From positions 214,595,748 through 214,659,747 of the forward strand of contig OZ010794.1 of assembly GCA_963932465.1 (NCBI GenBank): a stretch of 64,000 nt of DNA, written 5' to 3'. Positions 1 through 11,736 of the stretch are shown one piece after another (positions within the stretch are counted from its first letter, which is position 1; each line of letters starts with the position of its first letter). A program made the translations under genes and the position numbers. The stretch is from Maratus speciosus. Taxonomy: Eukaryota; Arthropoda; Arachnida; Araneae; Salticidae. A model generated the notes under the pieces. The model was not told the origin of the DNA. It ran no database searches and saw only the letters and a program-made list of their open reading frames with translations.

Positions 1-31
1 GTTTTAACGGTTTAACACAACTGGGTCTATC

Positions 32-179
32 GGAATGTTGTGTCGTGTTGGGAAAATCAATTTGTATCGGAAAATTCTATCATTTAATTATTAGACGTTG
101 ATTCCGATATCTAATGTCTTATAATTACTTGACAGAATTTACCGGTACGAATTGATTTTTGCAAAACGACAAACATTCC
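32..179. repeat. Fold-back MITE, family F0 copy 1
   Basis: A ~148-bp fold-back. The left arm (GGAATGTTGTGTCGT, then GGGAAAATCAATT) is mirrored by the right arm (AATTGATTTTTGC, then ACGACAAACATTCC). Arms of about 45 bp enclose a smaller inner inverted repeat (TTAGAC/GTCTTA). A second copy lies at 1465-1605. It has no coding capacity. Confidence 0.7.
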
Positions 180-996
180 AATCGACCAAATATTTTTCAT
201 GAAAATGTGACGTGATAGAATTTTTTCATTATTTGTTTTTTTATTACCACCAAAAAATACATAAAGTTCAGCCATCAATACCCTTGTATTTTTTTCATCG
301 CAAGCCTGTGTTATTTATCCGAATCAGATGATTGTTCGATTGGTTGCTCGAATCAGATGATTGTGTATATGCCGTTGAATTTGAATATCAATAATTTATA
401 AATAATAATAATAATAATAATAATAAATGAATGTGTATTTCCGCATGCATCAATTGATGGAGTACCATTACCATCGATCTAATCCGTCGTGATGTTTCAA
501 ATAAGAGCTCAAATGTCATGACCCAATGAATGATCTGAACGAAGTTTGTGTTGGCTGGGATGTGCGTCTAGATTGCTGAAATGATAAAACATTGGTAATA
601 AAATCTAAAGGTTCTGGGTTCAAGCTGGATTTTTGGCTACATTTTTGTTATGGTGGGAAAATTACAACTCGTTTATCACAGGGTTCGTTTTCAACCGCTT
701 TTCTCATGAGAAACTTGCATAATTAAAAATAAATTACATTGTCTGAGTTCCTATACAGGCAGTATGTGTTACTGCAACGCAAAAACATAATCTTTTATTT
801 ATATTTTTTATTTCCTTTAAATACTATTTTTTTTAATTGTGTCTGTATTAGATTTTGTATATTTTAGATGCTAAAACGTCAGTATAGTGATTCTACTAAA
901 TTTGATTTTTATTCATCATGCACTCAATTAATTACATTGAAGCCTAGGCCCTATGAAAAAGAACAATGAAAAAGCACCCTTATTGGTAGTTTCTGG
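180..996. other. AT-rich stretch, nothing recognised
   Basis: Unique-looking AT-rich DNA with an (ATA)n microsatellite at about 400-426. I see no gene, RNA or repeat boundary here. Confidence 0.6.
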
Positions 997-1185
997 CAGT
1001 GTTGCCAGATTGCGGACTTTTTTAATTGAGATTATTTGACTGTCACCACTTTTTAAAAATTTTATAATTAGCCTTATTTTTCAGAATTTTTAATCTATTT
1101 TTAAATAGGCCGAATATTTCTGCTTCAAAAAAGCGGTGACAATCAACAATCTGGGGACTAAAAAGTAACCAATCTGGCAACACTG
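997..1185. mobile_element. Fold-back MITE, hAT-like, 8-bp target duplication
   Basis: A perfect 16-bp terminal inverted repeat (CAGTGTTGCCAGATTG and its complement) encloses 189 bp. The flanks GTTTCTGG (left) and GTTTTTGG (right) are an 8-bp target duplication with one mismatch, as expected of hAT elements. The interior holds CACCACTTTTTAAAAA followed by GCCTTATTTTT, a version of the core shared by many small elements in this window. Confidence 0.7.
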
Positions 1186-1464
1186 GTTTTTGGCGCGCCA
1201 TAGAAATTACGATCAAAATATAATTTTTTTTAAACTTTTAATTACCTTTATTCTAAAATTTTTCAAAATTCTATGGCTTTCGTCTAACTAATTAGTCAGT
1301 TGTACATTATTTACATGTTTTGCAACACATGTAACTCGCAAACTGTATAACCAAACCTTGTATAAAGATGTTCAGCATACTACACGGTTATTAATCAAAT
1401 GAAATAAATAGCAACGAAATTTCCTTAAAAATTTCGTTGTGTAAATGCAAATAATGGTTCTTTT

Positions 1465-1605
1465 GGAAATCTGTGTCCGTTTGGGGAAATCAATTCGTAC
1501 CGGAAAATTCTACCTGCGAAATATTAGACTTCGGAGTCAATGTCTGCTGATTAAACGGTGGAATTTCCCGGTAAAAATTGATTTTCTCAAACGGACACGA
1601 CTCTC
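1465..1605. repeat. Fold-back MITE, family F0 copy 2
   Basis: Same design as 32-179. GTGTCCGTTTGGGGAAATCA on the left is mirrored by TGATTTTCTCAAACGGACAC on the right, with CGTACCGGAAAATTCTACC against GGTGGAATTTCCCGG further in. The open frames of 62 and 89 codons on the two strands here only read this palindrome. Confidence 0.75.
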
Positions 1606-2075
1606 CGAACGACTCATATACAAAGCGATATAAGTAAGCGTGAAAACTTAATGCTGGAATCGGGCGTAAATTAACGCAGTTGCGCCATCTTGTGGACGGA
1701 GTGATAATCCACATACGCGAGCTTTTTGTGTGGCGTATATTTTCTAAATCTTTAGTCACTCATGGAAATTAACTTTGCTTGCCACATTTAATGCAAAATA
1801 ACGGCGTAGCGAGAGGGGCATCTATATGCACTTGACACTACGAAGTTTTCTTCACCTTGTCAAAGCCATTTCGTTTATTAATCAAGGTAAAAAAAATTTA
1901 CAATTTTAGTGGTGTGAGTAAGAAAACAGTTAGGTATTTACCTGTAGTTCACACTCCATCCGCTACGTGGCGCGTGACCTTGATTGGTGTGACCTCTCTT
2001 TTAATCTTGCGGTTACTTCTCCCATTTAAGATAGGACGCTTACTTATATCGCTTTGCCCATATATCTCGTTTGGT
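1606..2075. repeat. Fold-back element with perfect inner arms
   Basis: CAAAGCGATATAAGTAAGCG at 1621-1640 is exactly mirrored at 2037-2056, and weaker pairing continues outward (ACGACTCATATA against TATATCTCGT). It abuts the F0 copy to its left. No target duplication was resolved. The 76-codon frame at 1857-2087 has no recognisable product. Confidence 0.5.
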
Positions 2076-3611
2076 GATTGGGGATAGATGCACTAATAAA
2101 TTTTGCAAATAATTAATGTCATATTTAGCATTAGAGCATTTTTATAAAGTTAATAAACATAGCTTCTAAACGTAATATAAATACGACATACGCGTAATTT
2201 AATGCGAATTATAAACAGATCACGATATGGCTTAACATATATAATTAAATATAACTAAATACAAATAATTAGCACTAAATATAACTAAAAGCATTTAAAT
2301 ACATCAAAATATTAATAATAATATAAACTGAATAAAATACAAACTTAACAAACAAACAAAAACTTTATCACAGACATAATATACACATGTTTGAGAATAA
2401 AACCTTACTACTATATTTGTTAATTTTCATATTTAAAGTTCATTTATCAAACATAAAATGATTTGAAGTTTCCCTAGCAGTTGATAGTCAGTACAACTGT
2501 GTTTTTTGAAAACCTCCTAAATATTTACATAACTGAAACCTGCTCGATATCCTTGCTGCTGAAACATGACAGAGAAGGCATACTGTGAAGACATAAAAAC
2601 TTATTGGTATGTCTGTGTGTTAGTCTGTCTGTCTGCTCCACGATAAAAGACTCAAGTTGAATAAAGAAGTTAAATTGTTTCAATTAAAATTTCCTGTGTA
2701 AAATATTTTTACAACACTTCAGCAAAATTTCCGGCGGTTCTAGAGTTAAACTACGGAAAATGACGATAATATCAATCTTTTATTTATTTATTTATTTTTG
2801 CTTAACTCACTTGTGCACTCTGTCAAAGTTACAAAAATATCCCGTGATTATAAAATGTGAAAAGGGGAATTTTGCTGCATCCATATCCCTTCAAATGAAT
2901 CAGAGTCGCAAACTTTATATTTATTTTTATTATTTTCGTTTATCCTCCTCTTTTCTGAAGTATCACATGCGATACTTCCGAACCGAGGAGAATATAAACT
3001 AAACTATTTTATTTTTCTATATTTTCACTTTACTTCTATAAGTCTGGATTTTTTTTTTTTTTTACTTTTGATTATAACCAATAAATGGCAGCACTGATAC
3101 TTATTTCCTCATAAAAGTAGTGTTATTATCATCCGAGTTTGCAAAATGAATTCCAGACAGTGTGTCCAGGAAAGTAAGAAATTTTCATAAATAATTAATT
3201 TAAACACTTTACAATAAAAAATTGTGATTATTTGTAGATCATTCAATTAATTAAAGGCCTTCAATTTGTTGCTCAGTAATTTAGGTTATCAATAATTAAA
3301 TGAATATTTTAAAGTTGTTCGGAATTTTAAATCCATATTTGTGACCCTAAACTACCATCCCCATAAAGTATCAATTTCAGAAAACGAATCCTTCTGTCAT
3401 GTATGCTGTCTTTTTCTTTGTGCAAAATTAATGAATGTGTATTCTCAGTGTTATTTTACCTCCGGGTCTGAATAGGTTATGTTTTTGTTTTTTCAATATA
3501 TTAGCATGATTCAAATGCTAAAACTTCAACATATATTTCTTAAATCACTCGCAATTTTTTCAACGATAATTAAATTGAATTTATTAAAATATGGAATAGG
3601 TTTTACATAAT
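2076..3611. other. AT-rich stretch, nothing recognised
   Basis: No gene or defined repeat was recognised. There is a short GTCTGTCTGTCTG motif near 2622 and a small imperfect hairpin around GAAGTATCACATGCGATACTTC (about 2957-2979). Confidence 0.5.
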
Positions 3612-4886
3612 ATGCATAAATAGAGTGAAATATAAAAGCGCATATCATAATTAAAAATGCATTTCCAGCAATCATATTTTACGTACAGTACTTCGGACAC
3701 AATATAGTATCAGAAATATTTTGTGTGTCTCTGTCATCTTAAATCAGGAGTGTCAAACTGTGGCCCGCCGAATACCACTAAAATTTTACAGTTATCTTTA
3801 CCTTATCTAATTGTCGAATTGCTGCGATTCAACTTGTCGACTATTTCTTTAAAATTTTAGCGGTATCCGCCGGACCACAGTTTGACACCCCTGTCTTAAA
3901 TAGTACTACTTATTTTTTCATGCGTCATGACATCTAATTTATTTTTTCTTAGTATTTTGAAAAATATATCCCTAACGTTCTATAATACATTAGTTCGAAA
4001 GGTGTGCAAATACAAAAGTGTAGAATAATTCAAAATTGTAGGGGAAGTAGATTTATAAAATTTACATAGGTTTTTAAAAATTATTACAGGGTTCCTACGC
4101 TTCAGAGAATTTTACTAGCTGGAATATCAGTACTTTTTATAGAAAAATAGATCAAGGTTAAATGCGCGAAATTACGCCATTTTTAAGCAAATAATTACTG
4201 TAAGAAAATACTAGTACCGAAAAAAATCCTACTGTGGAAATTCCCTGAACCGTACCAACTCAGAATTAATTGTTCGGTATTATGCTAAAATAATTGCCTT
4301 TTTCACAATTTTCAACAAAGTTGAAAATTGTTTATGATTTCGGTTTGTCTGTCCGTCTATCAGCACTCTAACTTTCGTAAATATACTCAGATTGGACATT
4401 TTTAGATGTTATTAAGATTCACCATACCACGGTCCCTATTTCAAATGAAGTTTGTAGCATTCTAGCTTACTTACAGGGACAGGCAAAAGTATTCCGTTAC
4501 ATTACGGTGAATGAGAAAAAATCTTATCAGATGATTTTCAATGATGTTACACCTTTCCAACATAAAACAATTGATATGCATTTATGAAGTGTACTAAAAT
4601 AATCATTGTGAAGTATATTCCGTTACATAATGTTTTTTAGGGGGGATGGGTTGTTTGCGCTGTATTTTAATTACGTTAAACTTTTTTGAATATAATGAAA
4701 CTGATATATGTCGCTGGGGTTTACTATAAGTTATTTCATGCATAATAAGAAGTGCATAGCATTTACAGGGATACACAAAATATTTCAGATACTATATTGT
4801 ATCCGAAATACTGTACGTAAAAGATGATTGCTGGAAATGCATTTTTAATTATGATATGTGCTTTTATATTTCACTCTATTTAGGCA
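3612..4886. repeat. Inverted pair of a 122-bp module
   Basis: The segment 3612-3733 is present in reverse complement at 4765-4886 with only a handful of differences; both contain GATTGCTGGAAATGCATTTT (in opposite orientations). The right copy belongs to the 4306-5540 module array, so the left copy is an inverted outlier of that family. A small hAT-like element lies at 3745-3893 just inside it. Confidence 0.7.
3745..3893. mobile_element. Fold-back MITE, hAT-like, perfect 8-bp target duplication
   Basis: A 149-bp element beginning CAGGAGTGTCAAACTGTGG and ending in the matching complement with CACCCCTG. It is flanked on both sides by TCTTAAAT (3737-3744 and 3894-3901), a perfect 8-bp duplication. 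The inner part carries TACCACTAAAATTTTA and ACCTTATCTAATTG, the shared core. A diverged relative is at 32051-32200. Confidence 0.85.
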
Positions 4887-5540
4887 TACTATACGGTGTG
4901 TATAAATACTATAGTTCATATAGAGGGCTACATAAGAGAATTAGTAAGGGTTACGGATTATGCGCGTAAATTGCTTAATGGTGGTTTTTAAATGTGTTAT
5001 GCATTTTTACGCTGAGCTGCATTTAGTTTACTTAGAAATGTTTGTAGAATATAGATAAAATGATATATAAGGTCACGCAAAGAATTAGATACATGGCCAT
5101 CTATAAATGATAAATTCTGAAAATGTGATTTCAGTAGTTTTAAGAGTGTTTTAGTTTGAATTAAAGTTCAGCTAAATAGTGGCGTGTAATAAAGGTTCTA
5201 GGTAGACTACAGGGTTGTACAAAAGTATTCATGAATGTGTCCATATATTTACATAAATTGATGATTGAGAAATTGCAACCCGTTATACGTTTTCTTGCTA
5301 AAATATATTTTTCAATTATATAGTATATATATCAACCTACAGATAAAATACAGGGATGTTCAAAGGAATTTGAATATATATTTGAATTCGGAAGGTAACT
5401 GCTGAAATGGGATTTTCAAATGTTTTATTTGTTTTGTAAATTTTTATCTTATTTACCTTATTTCTCTAAATAACGAAGTTTTGGAAAGTGTTTCAAAATC
5501 TATGCTTAACGCATGATTTTTCTTTCAAGTTTATTCATCA
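4306..5540 (+). repeat. Dispersed repeat R2, decayed array of ~145-bp modules
   Basis: The array starts with GTTGAAAATTGTTTATG and a GTTTGTCTGTCCGTC block. Modules containing TACAGGG, a few bases, CAAAAG and ATTCCGTTAC then recur near 4475, 4615, 4765, 4918, 5065, 5207 and 5350. Related copies occur at 39062-39330, 46195-46480, 46724-47560 and inside 60.5-63.6 kb. No coding capacity is visible and the family is unidentified. Confidence 0.6.
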
Positions 5541-6099
5541 ACACAATTTTATTTATAAAACAATTCTAATGATGTGTGGAAAATGTTTTATAAAATACTG
5601 AAATAACTAAATAAAACGGTTAATGGATAGAAAGTTCCTTGATATTCAGAACTGGAGTGTGCAATCGATAGGAAACAAAAACCATCTGGTTAAGCAAAAG
5701 CTCGGCCATTGTCAACATTAACCATACATACTTAGTAAAATAGTATTTTTATTTAATTTAAACATTATTTATATTATTTCACCAAATCTATTTTTTTAAA
5801 AAAACATTTCTAAACAGAAATAAAACAAGAATCACTTTTTACAAAGCCTTTATCATCTTTCTCGTTGAAGTATTATTTCATTATAAAGGAAAGATTATAC
5901 CACCATCTCTTTAAATAAATATATCCGGAAACCATATCTTTTATTTTAAAAGAGCACATTATTATTAACAGTTTTTCTATTATAACTTATATCTTCTGCT
6001 ATTATTTTGGGAGGATATAGCATTAGATTAATTTTAACACAATTATTCTAATTGGTAAACAAATCATATTAGATGTAAATTTCCAACTGGGCGAAAATT

Positions 6100-6171
6100 G
6101 TCCGGACCAGGATTCGAACCCGGGACCTCCTGGCTGAAGCCGCCAGTGCTCTGCCATCTGAGCTATCCCGG
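6100..6171 (-). tRNA. tRNA-like head, inverted copy (probable pseudo-tRNA)
   Basis: Reverse-strand copy of the tRNA-like module. The first two bases of the acceptor stem are missing (the complement of CCGG runs straight into T), so the acceptor stem cannot close fully. The B-box-like GGTTCGAATCC is intact. Confidence 0.5.
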
Positions 6172-6375
6172 TTTTTTTCGCCCTGTTGGAAATTACATCT
6201 AATATGATTTGTTTACCAGTTAGAATAATTGTGTTAAAATTAATCTAGTGTAATTTCGTATCCAGCGATTTCTGGAGTTCCATTACCTAAGATTTATTCT
6301 GTTGAGCTGAACCAGGTTTCAGACCAGATGCTGTAATCATCAAGGTTAGCTGGGTGAAAAATTTCGACCAGAATC

Positions 6376-6450
6376 GTCCGGGATAGCTCAGATGGCAGAG
6401 CACTGGCGGCTTCAGCCAGGAGGTCCCGGGTTCGAATCCTGGTCCGGACA
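6376..6450 (+). tRNA. tRNA-like head (probable pseudo-tRNA), direct copy 1
   Basis: 75 nt. Acceptor stem GTCCGGG/TCCGGAC, D stem GCTC/GAGC, anticodon stem CTGGC/GCCAG, T stem CCGGG/CCTGG with loop TTCGAAT. The B box GGTTCGAATCC is perfect and an A-box-like TAGCTCAGATGG is present. It departs from a normal tRNA: three bases instead of two join the acceptor and D stems, and the anticodon loop GGCTTCA lacks the universal T at position 33. By position the anticodon would read CTT, but I do not trust that. A Pol III promoter is plausible; a working tRNA is not. Confidence 0.55.
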
Positions 6451-6653
6451 TTTTTCGCCCAGTTGGAAATTTACATCTAATATGATTTGTTTACCAATTA
6501 GAATAATTGTGTTAAAATTAATCTAGTGTAATTTCGTATCCAGCGATTTCTGGAGTTCCATTACCTGAGATTTATTCTGTTGAGCTGAACCAGGTTTCAG
6601 ACCAGATGCTGTAATCATCAAGGTTAGCTGGGTAAAAAAGTTCGACCAGAATC

Positions 6654-6728
6654 GTCCGGGATAGCTCAGATGGCAGAGCACTGGCGGCTTCAGCCAGGAG
6701 GTCCCGGGTTCGAATCCTGGTCCGGACA
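6654..6728 (+). tRNA. tRNA-like head, direct copy 2
   Basis: Identical to the copy at 6376-6450 in the 75-nt head and exactly 278 bp downstream of it. It has the same missing T33 and the same extra base before the D stem. Confidence 0.55.
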
Positions 6729-6931
6729 TTTTTCGCCCAGTTGGAAATTTACATCTAATATGATTTGTTTACCAGTTAGAATAATTGTGTTAAAATTAAT
6801 CTAGTGTAATTTCGTATCCAGCGATTTCTGGAGTTCCATTACCTGAGATTTATTCTGTTGAGCTGAACCAGGTTTCAGACCAGATGCTGTAATCATCAAG
6901 GTTAGCTGGGTGAAAAAGTTCGACCAGTATC

Positions 6932-7006
6932 GTCCGGGATAGCTCAGATGCCAGAGCACTGGCGGCTTCAGCCAGGAGGTCCCGGGATCGAATCCTGGTC
7001 CGGACA
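6932..7006 (+). tRNA. tRNA-like head, direct copy 3, decayed
   Basis: Differs from its neighbours by GATGCCAG for GATGGCAG in the D arm and GGGATCG for GGGTTCG in the T arm, which damages both the A and B boxes. It lies 278 bp after copy 2. Confidence 0.5.
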
Positions 7007-7148
7007 TTTTTCGCCCAGTTGGAAATTTACATCTAATAGGATATAGCATATCATAACTTGTAGTATATAACGATTGTAGATAGAAAAATCTATGAAACAA
7101 AGCTTCCTCCAAGTAAAATATTTAGTCACCACCCTCAGGAAATTCTTA

Positions 7149-7359
7149 TTAACCCCTTGATGGGCGGTGGGATATATTTTATTCCTCGTACGATTAATGA
7201 AAATTTGCCCCAGAAAAATTTTATGAAATTTTGCTTACCTAACTTTATTGGAAAAAAGTCGTAAAATTGCTTTTCTTTATTTTGAAATAAAATTTTTCTA
7301 AATTTCCGGTGGGAATTTAGCATTACACAAACGCAATTGCTTGCCCCTCAAGGGGTTAA
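7149..7359 (+). mobile_element. TTAA element, family T3 copy 1
   Basis: TTAA at both ends with inverted ends CCCCTTGATGGGC and GCCCCTCAAGGGG. The empty site reads CTTATTAAGGATA in units 2 and 3, proving a TTAA-duplicating insertion as for piggyBac-type elements. It has no open frame of its own. The subterminal hairpin (GGTGGGATA paired with TATTCC) is partly decayed; it is intact in copy 2 at 17788-18000. Confidence 0.85.
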
Positions 7360-7984
7360 GGGTACTTAGATAATACGATTATAGAAATTGATTTCAGTAT
7401 TGTGAGTTGGAGTCTTAAAATACCGAAATTAGAATAAGTTAATACATAAAAGAATTAGCATATAAATATATCAAAAAATCTCTGAGTGCTGTATATAATG
7501 AGCTAAATGGTATTTTTATGTAAATTATGCATTATTCATATTTTGGAACTGATGTATTTATCGTAATTTAACACAAAAAAAAAAGAATGCGGTCGATCAA
7601 TATATTACCAAAGATAGCCTATTATTTATTTCTTTGTAGCTTTTATAATTTTCTTAGACTCGTTAAGCGATATGAGAAATTCCACTCCATTTATATATAT
7701 CCTGAAGTCATATGTTTAAAAATAACACATAATCATATCAGTTTTTGATGAGTTATATCTTCTTTTTTTTTATTTTCAAAAGAATATAGCATTACATTTT
7801 GTTTAGTGATATGCTGTTTGAAAAAAAAAAAAGATATCTTTGAAATAAACCTTTATTCAGGAAAATATAATAATAAATACCTCCAAGTTATTATGATATA
7901 CGTAGAAAATATTATTATACAAAAATATCTCTCTAAGAAGTTTTGCGAGTTAATATTATGGCTATAACTGCCCTATGTATTATG

Positions 7985-9000
7985 AATTGAAATAATATTT
8001 ATTAAATTAAAAATTATATTAAATAGTGACTGTCCTTTTGTTTTCACAGCTACTCCTCCTAGAATATAAATCGTTGAGCCATCAAATTATTCCCAGTAAA
8101 TACATTGCTAAGACCACCAGTGGATCATATGTGCGACATAAAAGTTATTAAATATTAAGGATAATATTTATTAATTTAAAAATTGTATTAAATAGTGACT
8201 GTCCGTTTGTTGTTGCAGCTACTTCTCCTAGAATATAAAACGTTGAGCGATCAAATTATTCCTAGTAAATACATTGCTAAGACCACCAGTAGATCATATG
8301 TGCGACATAAAAGTTATTAAATATTAAGGATAATATTTATTAATTTAAAAATTGTATTAAATAGTGCATGTCTGTTTATTTTTACAGCTACTTCTCCTAG
8401 AATATAAGACGTTGAGCGATCAAATTATTCCCAGTAAATACATTGCTAAGACCACCAGTGGATCATATGTGCGACATAAAAATTATTAAATATTAAGGAT
8501 AATATTTATTAATTTAAAAATTGTATTAAATAGTGACTGTCCGTTTGTTTTTACAGCCACTCCTCCTAGAATTTAAAACGTTGGGCGATCAAATTATTCC
8601 CAGTAAATACATTACTAAGACCACCAGTGGAACATATGTTCGACATAAAAGTTATTAATTAATACTGATAATATTTATTAATTTAAAAATTATATTAAAT
8701 AGTGACGGTCCGTTTGTTTTCACAGCTATTCCTCCTAGAATAGTATAAAACGTTGGACGATCAAATTATTCCCAGTAAATACATTACTAAGAAAACCAGT
8801 GGAACATATGTGCGACATAAAAGTTATTAATTAATAATGATAATATTTATTAATTTAAAAATTGTATTAAATAGTGACTGTCCGTTTGTTTTTACAGCTA
8901 CTTCTCTTAGAATATAAAATGTTCGAAGATCAAATTATTACTAATAAGTACATTACTAAGACCACCAATGGAACATATGTTCTACGTTAAAGTTATAGCA
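7985..9000 (+). repeat. Six tandem 169-bp repeats
   Basis: The AGTG before the ACTGTCC motif falls at 8028, 8197, 8366, 8535, 8704 and 8876, steps of 169, 169, 169, 169 and 172. Each unit carries a GTTTTTACAGCTACTCCTCC-like and a GTGCGACATAAAAG-like block. Array units 2 to 4 hold a single version of this segment, so it expanded only in unit 1. Confidence 0.85.
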
Positions 9001-9148
9001 ATGCTAGTTGGAGTGGGGTTATAAAATTCACTCAATTGTTTCGAAAATAATTAATTTTTCTATATTTTGCTGTAATAATTGCCTTTTTTATTCATCATCG
9101 CATTTTCATTCATAACACCATTTATAATGATGCATCAAAAATGTATTA

Positions 9149-9149
<1 letters not shown>

Positions 9150-9188
<39 letters not shown>
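9150..9188. repeat. Run of 39 A
   Basis: An uninterrupted A tract. Similar tracts: 10364-10396, 14108-14130, 22572-22601, 22978-23009, 41062-41093, 43121-43150, and T at 49776-49813. Lengths may be unreliable in assembly. Confidence 0.9.
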
Positions 9189-9190
<2 letters not shown>

Positions 9191-10350
9191 AGTAAATAAA
9201 AACTTTAAAGAAAAGGAATTTCTTTGATATACAAAACTGGAGTGTGAAATCGAGAAAAGAAATATATATATATATAACAGTAATCAGGATGAGTAAAAGC
9301 TCGGGCAATGCCAATATTAATAATGCATCATTAGTTTGATAGTATTTTTATTTAATTTATACATTATTTATATTCTTTCATCAAGGCTATTTATTGTACT
9401 TACCCGAGAACTTTTCTAAACAAAAATAAATGAAGAATATTTTCCTTTAAAAACCTTTATCGTCTTTTTCGTTGAAGCATAATTTTATTATAGAGTAAAA
9501 GCTTTATTAGCAACACTGTTGCTTTAAATAAATACATCCGGAAGACATATGTTTTATACTAAAAGAGCACATTATTATTAATAGTTTTTCTACCTTAACT
9601 AAAATCATCGGCTATTATTATTTGAAGGATACAGCATCTCATAACATGTAGTATTGTATACTGATAGAGACAGAAAAATCTATGAAATAAAACTTCCTTC
9701 AAGTAAAATATTGAATCATCCACCTCAGGAAATTCTTATTAAGGATAGTTAGGAAATACGATTATAGAAATCGATTTAAATATTGTGAGTTGTGGAGTCT
9801 TAAAATACCCAAATTAGAATAATTCAATACATAAACAAAATAGCATATGGATGTATCAACAAACTGTAAGCACTGTATATATACAGCTAAATAGCATTTT
9901 TATGTAAATTATGCATTATTCGTATTCTGGAACTAATGTATTTATCGTAATTTACCACCAAAAAAAGTGGATCAATATATTATCAAAGATAGCCTTTATT
10001 CTTTACTTCTTAGTAGCATTTATAATTTTCTTAGACATGCTATGCTATATGAGTCTTTCCGTTCGATTTATGTATATCCGGAAGTAATATGTTTAAAAAA
10101 TAAAACTTAATCATAATAGTTTTTGATGAGTTATATCTTCTTTATTATTTTCTGCTGAATATAGCATTACATCGTGTGCACTGTGTTACGTTGTTTGAAA
10201 AAGATATCTTTGAAATAAAAATTTATTCGAGAATAGATATTAATAAATACCACCAAGCTATTTTATTTAATGATGCGTAGAAAATATGATTATACAAAAA
10301 TATCTCGCTAAGAGGTTTTTCGAATTATTATAATGGCTATATTTGTCATA

Positions 10351-10360
10351 TAGTGTGGTC

Positions 10361-10397
<37 letters not shown>

Positions 10398-11736
10398 GTT
10401 CTCGATATATGGACCCCTAGTGACCTAACTGCTCAACTAAAGTTATTTGAACGTATGCGCTCGAGGTCGTGAGGATTTAAAACAATATAGCTCTGAGGGT
10501 TACGGTTACAGTGAAAAAATTTCGAAATTTTCGAATGGCAAAAACCCTTTTTTTTCAAGCGCAAATTCATCAGTGCTTTGAAAAAACCATAAATTGCATT
10601 GGACACGTATGAATAAAGTTTCCGGTGTAATATCGTGTCACTCAATCCTAATCAGTTCTGATGTAACGGAATATTCAGCACACTAAAACAATTCTTTACA
10701 TTTTTATTTTCACTATGTGTTCACAAACAGAACTCAAAAAGCACATTTTAAAACAAATATTACAACATTATTCCGTTCACAAGTGAAAGAAAAATCGGCT
10801 ACTAAAAAACATGTCTGGTAGGCACTCCATCGTTCCTCGCAATGGTCTTTTTACCCGACTGAAAAGAAGGGTTATGTGTTTCACGCGTATCTGGATATGT
10901 GAATTTCTTTATACCCTCGAAACATCTCAACGGCAGGATGGATTTTAATGAATGAGGTCTCTATCGATTCGTCTTAAACGTCCGAAGGTTATAGGCTAGG
11001 TTTTATTTTATAAATTCAAAATGGCGGCCGTAAAATACAAAATGGCAGTATAGACGAAAAAAAATTACGCACCATATTGAGTGGTCCACATATCATTGTA
11101 TAGGTCTTTCAAAATGAAGACGATGTTTCATTGACTATTTTACAGTCAGAAGCTCCGTTTGAATATAACACAACCTGGAAGTTGTGTAGGTAGAATCTCT
11201 AGCTTTACTGCAACTCTAACCATCATAGACATCTATAGGCCTAATCAAAACAGTGTTTATAGATAGGGACTAACAATTAAACGCAACTTAAAAGTCATCA
11301 ATACAAGTAAATAAAAAAATAGGTATGTAATATAAAAAAATAGTTTCACATTGATGAGAAATAATTAATTAGTTCGTTTTTTGCACAGTCGGGTTTTTTG
11401 ATTTTTTAAATTTAATTCTTTTTATTTGCAACTGTTTTGCGACTGTAATTTTCATCCTATGTGTATCATTCTAACGCTATTTATGTTTTGTTATTGCGCT
11501 GATGAATTTGCGCATGCAAAAAAGTGTGTGTTGCCATTCGAAAATTTCGAATTTTTTTCACTGTAACCATAATCATGACTATGGTTACTACTATTGTTTT
11601 AAATCATCTGTTTTAAATCATCATCATGTCGAGCGCATATCTTCAAATAAATATATCTAAAATTTGTTTTCGATTGGTTGTGCGGTTAGGCCGTTAGAGA
11701 TTCATATAGCGGGGAAGTTTTTTTATGACCACCCTG
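10351..11736. mobile_element. Non-autonomous TA element with ~200-bp inverted repeats
   Basis: Ends TAGTGTGGTCAT (left) and, inverted, CAGGGTGGTCAT (right), with TA at 10349-10350 and 11737-11738. Pairing extends well inward (TATGCGCTCGA; GGTTACAGTGAAAAAA with TTCGAAATTTTCGAATGGCAA). There is no transposase frame. It carries the ACCCGACTG repeat at 10853-11394. It is flanked by ~113-bp direct repeats (10238-10350 and 11737-11850) that are far longer than a target duplication. Confidence 0.75.
10853..11394 (+). repeat. Dispersed repeat P copy 1 (ACCCGACTG ends)
   Basis: A ~540-bp segment starting ACCCGACTGAAAAGAAGGGT and ending CAGTCGGGT, giving short inverted ends. Copy 2 lies at 18942-19484 and is very similar throughout (AATGGCGG-type blocks, CTCTAGCTTTACTGCAACTC). 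It is nested in the 10351-11736 element. Superfamily unidentified. Confidence 0.7.

Larger units (their letters stand above)
6024..7038 (+). mobile_element. tRNA-like repeat array, 278-bp period, inserted as one block
   Basis: One inverted and three direct copies of a 278-bp unit, each a 75-nt tRNA-like head plus a 203-bp tail containing TTTTCGCCCAGTTGG. The direct heads start at 6376, 6654 and 6932, an exact 278-bp step twice. The block is bounded by GGATATAGCAT at 6013-6023 and 7039-7049, an 11-bp target duplication. Units 2, 3 and 4 have a single uninterrupted version of that site (near 9632, 13867 and 18047). The left end is the reverse complement of the tail. This is best explained as a tRNA-derived SINE-like multimer inserted once. 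Translations containing GPGFEPGTSWLKP are readings of the tRNA-like heads. Confidence 0.8.
5727..9327 (+). repeat. Array unit 1
   Basis: Contains the tRNA-like array (6024-7038), a TTAA element (7149-7359) and a local six-fold expansion of a 169-bp segment (7985-9000). Without these it is about 1.5 kb. A run of 39 A lies at 9150-9188, close to the border with unit 2. Confidence 0.7.

Noticed and set aside
6376..6450. Functional lysine tRNA (CTT by position)
   Set aside because: No T at position 33, an extra base between acceptor and D stems, and it lies in a repeat with decayed sister copies.
6523..7112. Minus-strand frames of 68 and 103 codons with a GPGFEPGTSWLKP-type peptide
   Set aside because: The peptide is the reverse-strand translation of the tRNA-like heads and recurs exactly with each 278-bp unit; it is not a gene.
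7985..9000. CRISPR-like array because of the regular spacing
   Set aside because: The whole 169-bp period is repeated with no unique spacers, and the genome is eukaryotic; it is an ordinary tandem repeat.
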